A stretch of DNA of 64,000 nucleotides from Gallionella capsiferriformans ES-2. Lineage in GTDB: Bacteria > Pseudomonadota > Gammaproteobacteria > Burkholderiales > Gallionellaceae. Under the pieces are notes generated by a model, which was not told the DNA's origin, did no database searches, and saw nothing but the letters and a program-made list of their open reading frames with translations. The DNA lies in NCBI RefSeq assembly GCF_000145255.1, contig NC_014394.1, positions 2,790,001-2,854,000 of the forward strand, in the 5' to 3' direction. Of this stretch, positions 19,290-27,832 are shown piece by piece. The stretch's first letter is position 1; every line of letters starts with the position of its first letter. Position numbers and translations under genes: made by a program.

Positions 19290-20132
19290 TTACTGATCCA
19301 GCGCATCCGGATTTTTCAGCGACTTCTTCTCTTCTGATGCGAGACGGCGCTCTACTTTTTTAACGTCTTCTGAAGCCGGCAGACTTTCAGGGCGTATGCC
19401 ACGTTCGAGCAGCGTTTTTCTAACGGCCTCATTGTTGGTAACGTGTTCGCTGGAAATCGCACCTTCGTTCGCTAGCCTATTTTGTCTGGCGTTAAAAATG
19501 GTAATTTCTGCGGCGAAGTCTTTGGCCTTGAGGACAATGGTAGGCGCAAAGTCAGCCAACGTGCGATTATCCGGAACTTGCCATTGCAACTTCATCGCCT
19601 GGGTAGATTTTCCGAAAAGAGCATGATCGCCTTTATTGCGAATCAAGGCGAAATCCTGATTGCCTCCCGTTTGCTCGTAGATAACTTGAGACAACTCTTT
19701 TTCTGTCGCAGTGAGCTTTTTTCGGGCGGAGATTCGTTCTGTTTCCAACAGCCGTTGCTCGATTAACTCTGCGCGACGCGTCTGGATGGCAAAATAAGTC
19801 TGTGCAAAGGCGATTTCCTGTTTCCTCGGATCACCGTTCTGCGCGATGAGGTAACAGGCATACCTGCTAAGCATCATGTCTTCGACTTCTTTCTCCGCGC
19901 CTTTCGGCATTTGGATCGTTTTGTTGACGTCAACAAAATGATCCAAAACAGCGTGCTGCGACATTTCACCGGCAATTTTTGCCTTGGCGATAATAGCGGT
20001 GAAATTTCGCCACTCGGCATAGCCCAAAAGATACTGAAGATCGCGCGCAAGCCAAAATTCAACCCCGCCATCGGTCCGTTGCGCGTGAGCTTCAAAGTTA
20101 TCTGTCAGAGAGTGCATCCGGTCGATTTTCAT
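19290..20132 (-). CDS. dinD: DinD-like DNA damage-inducible protein
   Basis: A 280-residue protein with the BRO-N-type N-terminal region characteristic of DinD (GVEFWLARDLQYLLGYAEWRNF), then MLSRYACYLIAQNGDPRKQEIAFAQTYFA. The C-terminal part has NNEAVRKTLLERGIRPESLP. E. coli DinD is SOS-induced and antagonises RecA filaments. The ATG has GGAG about eight bases upstream. I saw no clear CTGT-N8-ACAG LexA box in the leader, so SOS control is not shown here. It lies in an accessory patch with a toxin-antitoxin pair. Confidence 0.85.
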   Translation of the reverse strand: MKIDRMHSLTDNFEAHAQRTDGGVEFWLARDLQYLLGYAEWRNFTAIIAKAKIAGEMSQHAVLDHFVDVNKTIQMPKGAEKEVEDMMLSRYACYLIAQNGDPRKQEIAFAQTYFAIQTRRAELIEQRLLETERISARKKLTATEKELSQVIYEQTGGNQDFALIRNKGDHALFGKSTQAMKLQWQVPDNRTLADFAPTIVLKAKDFAAEITIFNARQNRLANEGAISSEHVTNNEAVRKTLLERGIRPESLPASEDVKKVERRLASEEKKSLKNPDALDQ

Positions 20133-20557
20133 GGTGTGATCTCCGTAGATGAAACCGCCCGTTCCGGCGCGAAAGTCGTCTTCCCCGCGCCATTCGGCAA
20201 TTATAACGATAATACGTTAATGCAAGACCTGACCCCGTGGAGCCTTACAAACTATTGCGATGCTATTAACTTTGCGATTGGTTTAGTCAGCCCCTGAGGT
20301 TCCACTACCCTATTTCAATTCGCAAACCGTGGTCTGTCCCCTATTGTTGCAAAGGCACTTGGTTAAAGAAATCCAGCTTGAATACTTAGTTGCGGTGCTG
20401 ACCCCGTTGATTTCTCTTCGGCTCAATGAAGTCTGATCCCATTGATTTTTCCACGAACCCCGGCACAGCTGACCGAATCGGATGTCATCGAAAAGCTGGG
20501 GTTCGCAAGCTCACCACCAGCCTACGGCGCATGCACTACCCCGGCCTACCGGACTGC
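20133..20557. other. 425-bp noncoding stretch with degenerate short repeats
   Basis: No convincing gene. It carries scattered variants of one short motif: AGACCTGACCCCGTGG (from 20225), GGTCTGTCCCCTATTG (from 20331), GCTGACCCCGTTGATTTC (from 20396) and GTCTGATCCCATTGATTT (from 20431). Such (G/A)TCTGA(C/T)CCC(A/G)TTGATT fragments look like decayed copies of a dispersed repeat. A roughly 50-codon open stretch at the right end has no start and no family match. Confidence 0.5.
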
Positions 20558-21502
20558 TCAACAATTACGCAAATCCCTGTAGAGTTGCGGTTCTTTGAGT
20601 GAATGCCGAAGCAGTCTTTTAACTACTTCTCGAAGGAAAGCATCAGCATTATTTGCATCCTTCAAGATTCTAAGCTCGCTGCTTGCGAAATCGGAAACAC
20701 CGCCGTGCGCCATAGCACTACGATATTTATATAAGGCTGACCACACCTTCTTTTCCGACCCATCTTGAAAATAGAAAGGATAGTCTAGTTTTTCCTGAAA
20801 ACGCCGTGACAATAGCGGTATTTTTGATTGCATCTGATGAGTAATTGAATCTCCTCGGTCTTCAAGTTTCGGGTTATGCGTTATCAACATTTCTATAATC
20901 GCAAATAAACCTAGCACATGAAACGTTGAGTTTTTCTGCAAGAATGACAAAGAATCAAACATGTTCATTGCGCGAGTGATTTCCGGGAACGCCTCTTTAT
21001 CAAAAGTGATGTAAGACTGATAGACTTCTGCTATATCTAGCAAGTCCTCCTTTCCAATATGACTAACAGGCATAGGGAATTGGTCAAAATTTCTTTGCAA
21101 TATTCCTGAACGCCACCCAAACCCAGCCTTCAAATAGAAAATTAACGCCGATATTTCGAGTGGCGCTGCCGAAATATTTGAGGCCATGTGCAAATTGTTA
21201 TTGGTGTGCCCATTGTCACATGTTGATACCACGTAGTAACGCCATTCCGTTGCAGGTAGCTGGTTTAAGCTAGTCGATGCTCCGTCTCTCACTGCATCAT
21301 ACTCATAGAATTGAGTCGGCTGGCACCAGCCACTACTTCCAACTTTCTCAGAAAGAATTTTTTTAATTTGCTGTGTTTGTTCGTCAGTTGCCTTATGAAT
21401 AGAACAATCCTCAGTAAACGCAAATGGCAACTCTGCATCGATATCAATCTGGTTAAGCACAAATGCCCAACAGCCCTGAATCGTAATTACGCTATTGGAC
21501 AT
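20558..21502 (-). CDS. HEPN-domain protein (ApeA/Abi-like), possible defence RNase
   Basis: A 314-residue protein starting at MSNSVITIQG with GGGAAG upstream. The C-terminal third is helical and contains YRSAMAHGG, fitting the HEPN R-x4-H ribonuclease motif (Arg261, His266). It is preceded by the ALYKYR helix typical of ApeA-like HEPN proteins. The N-terminal half is beta-rich and unrecognised. HEPN RNases often act in abortive phage defence or toxin systems; here no partner antitoxin is adjacent. It starts 10 bp after ettA ends and is more AT-rich than its neighbours, which suggests acquired DNA using ettA's transcript. Confidence 0.6.
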   Translation of the reverse strand: MSNSVITIQGCWAFVLNQIDIDAELPFAFTEDCSIHKATDEQTQQIKKILSEKVGSSGWCQPTQFYEYDAVRDGASTSLNQLPATEWRYYVVSTCDNGHTNNNLHMASNISAAPLEISALIFYLKAGFGWRSGILQRNFDQFPMPVSHIGKEDLLDIAEVYQSYITFDKEAFPEITRAMNMFDSLSFLQKNSTFHVLGLFAIIEMLITHNPKLEDRGDSITHQMQSKIPLLSRRFQEKLDYPFYFQDGSEKKVWSALYKYRSAMAHGGVSDFASSELRILKDANNADAFLREVVKRLLRHSLKEPQLYRDLRNC

Positions 21503-21512
21503 TTGCACTTCC

Positions 21513-23177
21513 CTATCGGCTAATCGGTTTGTATCTGATACGTTTTGGCTTCGCGCCTTCCTCACCTAAACGCTTACGCTTATCAGCTTCATATTCTTGA
21601 TAGTTGCCGTCGAAGAAGGTCCACTTGGAATCGCCTTCACAAGCCAGAATATGGGTCGCGATACGGTCGAGGAACCAGCGATCATGGGAGATCACCGCCA
21701 CGCAACCGGCGAATTCCAGCAGCGCATCTTCCAGTGCGCGCAAAGTTTCCACGTCCAGATCGTTGGACGGTTCATCGAGCAGCAACACGTTGCCGCCTGC
21801 GATCAGGGTTTGCGCCAGATGCAGACGACCGCGTTCACCGCCTGAGAGTTGGCCTACCAGCTTGCCTTGATCGCCGCCCTTGAAGTTGAAGCGACCGATG
21901 TAGGCGCGCGCCGGCGTTTCGTATTTACCGACAGTGAGAATTTCATTGCCGCCGGAAATCGCGTCGAACACAGTCTTCTCGTTCTCCAGAGAATCGCGTG
22001 CCTGATCGACGTGCGCGATCTTGACGGTCTGACCGATTTTGACCGTACCGGAATCCGGTTGCTCTTTGCCGGTAATCATGCGGAACAGGGTGGATTTACC
22101 CGCGCCGTTCGGGCCGATGATCCCGACGATGGCACCTGCCGGCACTTTGAAACTTAAATTATCGATCAGAAGACGATCGCCATAGGCTTTGGATACGCCC
22201 TCGAATTCAATCACTTCGTTACCCAGACGCTCGCCGACCGGGATAAAGATTTCCTGCGTTTCGTTGCGCTTTTGATGTTCCTGCGAATTGAGTTCCTCAA
22301 AGCGTGCGATACGCGCTTTGGATTTGGCCTGACGCGCCTTTGGATTCTGGCGCACCCACTCAAGCTCCTGCTTCATCGCTTTGGAATGTGCATCCAGTTG
22401 TTTTTGCTCCTGAGCCAGACGCTCACCCTTTTGCTCCAGCCATGAGGAATAATTGCCCTTCCACGGAATGCCGTGGCCGCGATCCAGTTCCAGTATCCAC
22501 TCTGCCGCATTATCGAGGAAGTAACGGTCATGGGTGACCGCGACCACCGTGCCAGGGAAACGCACCAAAAATTGTTCCAGCCATTCCACCGACTCCGCAT
22601 CCAGATGGTTGGTCGGCTCATCGAGCAGCAGCATGTCGGGTTTGTCGAGCAGCAGTTTGCAAAGAGCCACACGGCGCTTCTCACCGCCTGAAAGATTCTT
22701 GATGACCGCATCCCATTCAGGCAAACGCAGCGCATCCGCTGCAATTTCCATCAACTGATCAGAACCTGAACCTGCTGCGGCGATGATATTTTCCAGACGC
22801 GCCTGCTCGGCGGCGAGTGCATCAAAATCGGCATCTTCCTCAGCATAGGCGGCATACACTTCATCCAGTTTCGCCTGCGCCTGCATCACTTCGCCCAGCG
22901 CCTCTTCGACTTCCTGACGCACGGTATTTTCAGGATTCAACTGCGGTTCCTGAGCCAGATAACCGATGCGAATATTAGGCAAATGCTGGACCTCGCCCTC
23001 GTATTCCTTGTCCACACCCGCCATGATGCGCAGCACGGTCGATTTACCCGAACCGTTCAGCCCCAGCAGGCCGATTTTGGCACCAGGAAAGAAACTCAGG
23101 GAAATATCTTTAATAATCTGACGTTTAGGAGGTACGATTTTGCTGACGCGCAGCATAGACATTACATATTGAGCCAT
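21513..23177 (-). CDS. ettA: EttA, energy-dependent translational throttle ATPase (ABC-F)
   Basis: A 554-residue ABC-F protein, nearly identical in length to E. coli EttA (555). It has two ABC domains with Walker A GLNGSGKST and GPNGAGKST, two signatures (NLSGGEKRR, QLSGGERGR) and Walker B LLLDEPTNHLD and LLLDEPSNDLD. The EttA linker/arm region lies between them. There are no transmembrane segments. EttA binds the ribosomal E site and gates entry into elongation by the ATP/ADP ratio. The start MAQYVMSMLRVSK matches the family; an upstream extension was ignored. Confidence 0.95.
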   Translation of the reverse strand: MAQYVMSMLRVSKIVPPKRQIIKDISLSFFPGAKIGLLGLNGSGKSTVLRIMAGVDKEYEGEVQHLPNIRIGYLAQEPQLNPENTVRQEVEEALGEVMQAQAKLDEVYAAYAEEDADFDALAAEQARLENIIAAAGSGSDQLMEIAADALRLPEWDAVIKNLSGGEKRRVALCKLLLDKPDMLLLDEPTNHLDAESVEWLEQFLVRFPGTVVAVTHDRYFLDNAAEWILELDRGHGIPWKGNYSSWLEQKGERLAQEQKQLDAHSKAMKQELEWVRQNPKARQAKSKARIARFEELNSQEHQKRNETQEIFIPVGERLGNEVIEFEGVSKAYGDRLLIDNLSFKVPAGAIVGIIGPNGAGKSTLFRMITGKEQPDSGTVKIGQTVKIAHVDQARDSLENEKTVFDAISGGNEILTVGKYETPARAYIGRFNFKGGDQGKLVGQLSGGERGRLHLAQTLIAGGNVLLLDEPSNDLDVETLRALEDALLEFAGCVAVISHDRWFLDRIATHILACEGDSKWTFFDGNYQEYEADKRKRLGEEGAKPKRIRYKPISR

Positions 23178-23357
23178 GATGTTTTTTCGATGAATTAAAA
23201 ATATCCCCAAGCTTAACCGATCGCGCCCTACTTTGGGATAGGGTCAACGATCCGCCTGACAAATTACACCCGGCTAAGACTAAGGTTATGAGTAGCGCGA
23301 TGGTTGGCGACTTGATAAGATGAAGCGCTGCTTTTGACAATCTACAGGAGAGTTAAA

Positions 23358-23780
23358 GTGAAAATTACCATGAAAAAATTGTTGTCGGAACTGAACAAGG
23401 ATCTGGAATGGGAATATGCAGCGGCGATCCAGTATGTGCAACATGCCGCCACCATCAACGGCGCACAATTCGATTCGATACAGAAAGAACTACTCATCCA
23501 CGCTCAGGAGGAAATGCAGCATGCGGTGATGCTCTCCGAGCAAATCGACTATCTGGGCGGCACGCCCACGGTGGATGTCGAAAAGCGCGAGCTATCGTCC
23601 AATAGTCTGGAAATGCTAAAACAAGATCTCAAGGGCGAAGAAAATGCTATCGCCCGTTACAAGGAGCGGATCGGACAGGCAGAGTCGCTCAAAGAATATG
23701 GTTTACGGCGCGTACTGGAAGACATCCTGATTCAGGAGGAAGAACACAAGCGCGACATCGCCAACGCCCTGTCAAAATAA
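23358..23780 (+). CDS. Ferritin-like (bacterioferritin-like) di-iron protein
   Basis: A 140-residue four-helix bundle. Expected metal-site residues are spread as LEWEYAAAIQYVQHA, HAQEEMQHAVMLSEQI, LKGEENAIARYKER and ILIQEEEHKRDI, i.e. the E, ExxH, E, ExxH order of ferritin-like proteins. The GTG was chosen because AGGAGA lies six bases upstream; an earlier in-frame start lacks one. Likely cytoplasmic iron storage or iron/peroxide detoxification. A convergent terminator separates it from the ATPase gene. Confidence 0.82.
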   Translation: MKITMKKLLSELNKDLEWEYAAAIQYVQHAATINGAQFDSIQKELLIHAQEEMQHAVMLSEQIDYLGGTPTVDVEKRELSSNSLEMLKQDLKGEENAIARYKERIGQAESLKEYGLRRVLEDILIQEEEHKRDIANALSK

Positions 23781-23814
23781 AGAAAGTAAGTCCGGATAAC
23801 CCGGCTTACTTTCT
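23781..23814. terminator. Bidirectional terminator between ferritin-like gene and P-type ATPase
   Basis: A long hairpin: AGAAAGTAAG on one side pairs with CTTACTTTCT on the other, with an inner CCGG/CCGG helix. The A-rich and T-rich outer stems let it work both ways. It includes the last codons and stop of the ATPase gene. Confidence 0.75.
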
Positions 23815-26427
23815 GCGCACCACCGCTTTGCGCAGTTCCTCCATCAGCAGCATGACGGGCATGAAGGCGATGATAAGCAGCCAAACTTTAGCGCCTATCG
23901 GCATCGTCCCGAACAACGCATTGCCCCACGGGGTGTAATCGATCAACAGCAACAGTAGAATTTCTGATGCGACCCCGTACCAGATCAGACGGTTGCGACG
24001 GTGCGTACGGCTAAAGACAGACGCCTGTGCATGGCGGCACAAAAACACGTTCACCACCTGCATCGCGATGATCGCCGACAGGCAAGCCGTCGTGGCTTGC
24101 AAATACAGCGTGTCGTGCAAGCCCGGCACAACGCCCCATTGCCAGCCACCGCCTTGCAGCACAAAGAAAAACACTGCCATGGCGGCGGACGCCTCCAGCA
24201 CCCCTAAAAACAAATACGCACGCAGCAAGGCCGCCCAACTCAACAATCGCTCGCCTCTGGCGCGCGGCGGACGCTGCATGGTGTCAGGATCCGGCCTTTC
24301 CGCACCCAGCGCGAGCGCCGGCAACATATCGGTACCTAAATCCACCGCGAGTATCTGGATAATGGTGAGCGGGAGCGGGATTTTGAAAAGCACAAAAGCC
24401 AGATACGGCACCATTTCGGGAATATTTGACGTCAAAATATAAGTCAAAAATTTACGCAGATTATCGAATACCGCGCGCCCTTCTTCAACTGCAGCGACGA
24501 TCGAGGCGAAGTTGTCATCGAGCAGGATGATGTCGGCAGACGCCTTCGCGACATCGGTGCCGGACAGCCCCATCGCGATCCCGACGTCGGCGCATTTCAA
24601 GGCCGGGGCATCGTTCACGCCGTCTCCTGTCACGGCAACGACTTCCCCACGGCGCTGCAAAGCCTGCACAATGCGCATTTTCTGATCAGCAGCAGTGCGC
24701 GCAAAGATCAACTCAGGCTCATGGAGCAGCAATTGCAAATCCGTATCCGACATCTGGCGCAGCCGGTCCCCTGTGACCGCGACTGGATCGACCGCCAGAC
24801 CAATTTCACGCGCCAGCGCACAGGCCGTCTGTGGATGATCGCCGGTAATCATGATCACGCGTATTCCGGCTGCGTGGCAGGTTTTAATCGCCGCAGGCAC
24901 TGCCTCGCGCGGCGGATCGATCAGGCCGGCAAGCCCTGCGAAAATCAGCGCGGTCTCGCGCTGCGTCTCAATACCCTCTGCCGGCAAACTGCGATAGGCC
25001 AGCGCCAGCACCCGAAAGCCTTTTTCGGCCATCTGCTCCTGAACCGCAAGCAAGTTGGCGCGGCCTGTTTCATCGAGCGGCACCACCTCGCCGTTTAACC
25101 ACAGCGCGCTGCACAACGGCAATACAGACTCAGGCGCCCCCTTGCAATACAAGATGGGACCGAGAGGCGTATCGCAGATCACCGACATACGCTTGCGCTC
25201 GGTATCGAACGGGATCTCATCCTGACGCTTAACGTGTTCGCGCACAGTCCTCACACTCATCAGCAAGGCAATTTCCATCGGGTCGCCCTGCCACACAGCC
25301 CCGCCCTCCTGCTCGATGCGGCGCAGATCATGACAGTACTGCATCACATCGAACATCGGCGCGTCTTCCGGCAGTTCCCCGGGCGACACAAGCGCGCCTG
25401 AACAATAGCACTGCCTCAGGCTCATGCGGTTCTGCGTCAGCGTACCGGTTTTATCCGAGCAAATCACACTCGCCGCACCCAGCGTCTCAACGGCGGGCAG
25501 ATGCCGCACCAGCGCGTTTTTCTTCGCCATGCGCTGCGTCGCCATCGCAAGCGACAACGTGACGGTGGGCAATAGACCTTCAGGTACGTTGGCGACGATG
25601 ATGCCGATCGCAAACACCAGGTTCGCCCAGAAGGACAGACCGAGCACCTGCCCGACGAAAAAAAAGGAAATCCCCAGCAGGGTCGCAAACAATGCAATCA
25701 GTCGCGACAGGCGCATGATCTCTTTTTGCAAGGGCGACAAGGGTTCGGCGGCCGTTTGTGTCAGGCGGGCGATATTGCCAAACTCTGTATGCATGCCGAT
25801 GGCATAGACGATGGCACGCGCGTCCCCGGAAATCAGAGAGGTTCCCGCGTGCAGAATATCCTGCCGCAATTCCTCGGGCGCTACTTTCGTGTCGCGCGAC
25901 TGAGGCCGCGACTCTCCTGTGAGATTGGCGGTGTTCACCCGTACCCCGAAGGCTTCGATCAACCGGCAATCTGCCGGCACATCATCGCCTGCCGCCAGCA
26001 GGATCACATCCCCCGGGACCAGTTCTGCGACCATCAACTGAACCGCATGCCCATCGCGCAGTGCGGTTGTGTGATGCGGCAACAGATTGTTCAGGGCAGC
26101 CAGTGCTTTTTCCGCACGGTATTCCTGCCAGAACGAAAAAACCCCGTTGATCAGAATCACGCCTAACACCGCGTACCCTAAGGTCGCCATGCCCTGCCCG
26201 GGGTCGCGCCACTCGGCAAAAAATGCCAGCCCGGCGGCAAACCATAAAATCAGCGCAAAAAAGTGGGTAAATTCCCTGAACAGCCTGATAAAAAGTGGGG
26301 TGCCTGCGATTTTTTCCAGTTGGTTAGGGCCATACCGCGCCTGACGCAGCACGGCCTCACTTTGCGTCAGCCCCTGTTCAGAGCTATGCAGGTGTGTGTA
26401 GAGTTTGCCAATCGGGTGCAGGCTCAT
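23806..26427 (-). CDS. P-type cation ATPase, type II with IIC-like signature
   Basis: An 873-residue ATP-driven cation pump. It has an N-terminal cation ATPase domain, actuator motif LTGES (169-173), phosphorylation site SDKTGTLTQNRM (Asp325) and hinge TGDGVNDAPALK. Two groups of membrane helices occupy residues 50-100 and 240-295, with four more after about 680. The M4 stretch ANVPEGLLPTVT and following RMAKKNALVRHLPAVETLG resemble Na/K-ATPase-type (IIC) pumps more than the bacterial calcium or magnesium types. Ion specificity is therefore open (Na, K, Ca or H). No accessory subunit gene is adjacent. Confidence 0.87.
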   Translation of the reverse strand: MSLHPIGKLYTHLHSSEQGLTQSEAVLRQARYGPNQLEKIAGTPLFIRLFREFTHFFALILWFAAGLAFFAEWRDPGQGMATLGYAVLGVILINGVFSFWQEYRAEKALAALNNLLPHHTTALRDGHAVQLMVAELVPGDVILLAAGDDVPADCRLIEAFGVRVNTANLTGESRPQSRDTKVAPEELRQDILHAGTSLISGDARAIVYAIGMHTEFGNIARLTQTAAEPLSPLQKEIMRLSRLIALFATLLGISFFFVGQVLGLSFWANLVFAIGIIVANVPEGLLPTVTLSLAMATQRMAKKNALVRHLPAVETLGAASVICSDKTGTLTQNRMSLRQCYCSGALVSPGELPEDAPMFDVMQYCHDLRRIEQEGGAVWQGDPMEIALLMSVRTVREHVKRQDEIPFDTERKRMSVICDTPLGPILYCKGAPESVLPLCSALWLNGEVVPLDETGRANLLAVQEQMAEKGFRVLALAYRSLPAEGIETQRETALIFAGLAGLIDPPREAVPAAIKTCHAAGIRVIMITGDHPQTACALAREIGLAVDPVAVTGDRLRQMSDTDLQLLLHEPELIFARTAADQKMRIVQALQRRGEVVAVTGDGVNDAPALKCADVGIAMGLSGTDVAKASADIILLDDNFASIVAAVEEGRAVFDNLRKFLTYILTSNIPEMVPYLAFVLFKIPLPLTIIQILAVDLGTDMLPALALGAERPDPDTMQRPPRARGERLLSWAALLRAYLFLGVLEASAAMAVFFFVLQGGGWQWGVVPGLHDTLYLQATTACLSAIIAMQVVNVFLCRHAQASVFSRTHRRNRLIWYGVASEILLLLLIDYTPWGNALFGTMPIGAKVWLLIIAFMPVMLLMEELRKAVVRRK

Positions 26428-26661
26428 AATTTTCAGTCAGTATTTTCCAAAGAACCGGAGTCGGACGCATTGTTCGACAAGCTAACATGATTAAGCGTAC
26501 ATTGATGTGCGGCACGACACAAACGATCAACATCAAACGCTGACAACCTATTTCGGGATTATAATGAGAGCCGCTGCGGGATGCAGCTAACTTTTCTGTT
26601 TAACAGTCAATAAGTTAAATCAGATCCACCCGCCCCCTTCAGGAAACCAGCGAGTACAGTC

Positions 26662-27078
26662 ATGCCAGAATCAGCAATTCGTATCCTGATCGTAGATGAC
26701 GAACATCTCACACTGAATCTGCACGTCTCTATGGTGAGACGAGAAGGTTACCAGAATGTCGAAGCCGCTAAAAACGGACACGAGGCGCTCAAAAAATTCC
26801 TCGTTCTGAAACCCCACATCGTTTTTCTGGACATCGAAATGCCCGAACTCGATGGCATCGATACGCTGCGTGCGATCAAGGAGTTTGGCATCACAACCCA
26901 GGTCGTTATGATCAGCGCCTCGTTAACGTCCGAACGTGTGAGCGCTGCGCGCGAAGGCGGTGCCGCAGGCTTCATCGTTAAACCGGCTTCGCAAAAAAGA
27001 CTGGCCGATGCCGTACAAGCCTGCATGAAACGGTGCAGTCAGGAAGAAGGGAACATAGAGTTATTTATCCTGTCCTGA
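26662..27078 (+). CDS. Stand-alone CheY-like response regulator
   Basis: A 138-residue receiver domain with no output domain. Acidic pair Asp12-Asp13, phospho-acceptor Asp57 (VFLDIEMPELDG), the conserved Ser85 (MISAS) and Lys107 (FIVKPAS) are all present, so it should be phosphorylated. The C-terminal tail is short and unrecognised. No histidine kinase is in the window. It is divergent from the P-type ATPase across 234 bp and convergent with tonB. Confidence 0.85.
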   Translation: MPESAIRILIVDDEHLTLNLHVSMVRREGYQNVEAAKNGHEALKKFLVLKPHIVFLDIEMPELDGIDTLRAIKEFGITTQVVMISASLTSERVSAAREGGAAGFIVKPASQKRLADAVQACMKRCSQEEGNIELFILS

Positions 27079-27153
27079 TTTGACCGCCCCTCTGCAACAC
27101 AACAGACGCCGAGTAATCTACACCTCACTCCCTCTGCAACAGCGATAAAATAG

Positions 27154-27831
27154 TCATACTTCGCCATCCTCCAGAGAAAAATTGATCGGCACTTTGAACC
27201 ATTTCGTCACCGTGTGCCCGCCATGACGTGCAGGACTAAAATGCCAGCCTTTAACAGCATGAATCGCTGCATTATCCAGTACATCACGTCCGCTGCTACT
27301 AAACACGCTGACCGCCCCGCAAGCCCCCTCAGCCAGCACTTCGACGTTAAGAATGACCTTCCCCTCCCAGCCCATTTTGCGCGCAACCATCGGATACGCC
27401 GGACGGACATTGTGAAGGTAACCGGCTTTGTAATCAGGCTCGGTATCCGCCACCGCGGGTGCGGAGACTGCGGGTGCGGGTGCCGGTGAGGCGTCGGCAA
27501 TCGGCGGCGCTGTAAGCGGCATCGGTGCAACATCGGCCACTTCCCTTACCACCGGTTTGCTGAGAGGCTGCACTGAAGGTTCGATTTTAGGCTGAGGTTT
27601 GGGCGGTGGCGCTTCGGGTTGAATAGCCGGGGGCGTCGGCAAGAGCATAGACACGGTCATTTCCTTGACTGCCGGTATAGATTCCGCCGGCGACAAGATC
27701 CATACCCCACCAAAACAGGTATGCAGCAGCACCACCAATGCAACCACAAGCCATCGTTGCGGTTGATTTTCAGGATTAATCGTAAATGAACGTTGAATGA
27801 TCATCGGCGTAGCAGATAGCAGTGCAGACAT
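27154..27831 (-). CDS. tonB: TonB energy transducer
   Basis: A 225-residue protein with a single N-terminal membrane anchor (about 27-46, WLVVALVVLLHTCFGGVWIL). A Pro-rich periplasm-spanning stretch (65-125) and a C-terminal TonB domain (PDYKAGYLHNVRPAYPMVARKMGWEGKV) follow. It couples proton motive force to outer-membrane receptors. Its start is 1 bp after the stop of the upstream receptor, so it is dedicated to that locus. exbB and exbD are not nearby and must be encoded elsewhere. Confidence 0.92.
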   Translation of the reverse strand: MSALLSATPMIIQRSFTINPENQPQRWLVVALVVLLHTCFGGVWILSPAESIPAVKEMTVSMLLPTPPAIQPEAPPPKPQPKIEPSVQPLSKPVVREVADVAPMPLTAPPIADASPAPAPAVSAPAVADTEPDYKAGYLHNVRPAYPMVARKMGWEGKVILNVEVLAEGACGAVSVFSSSGRDVLDNAAIHAVKGWHFSPARHGGHTVTKWFKVPINFSLEDGEV

Positions 27832-27832
27832 G

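Noticed and set aside
20133..20225. LexA box before dinD
   Set aside because: No CTGT-N8-ACAG or close variant could be found in the leader.
20431..20579. Open stretch resembling FPRTPAQLTESDVIEKLGF, considered as a relic of a restriction or helicase gene
   Set aside because: No start codon, only about 50 codons, the second half is not protein-like, and the resemblance is too short to support a family.
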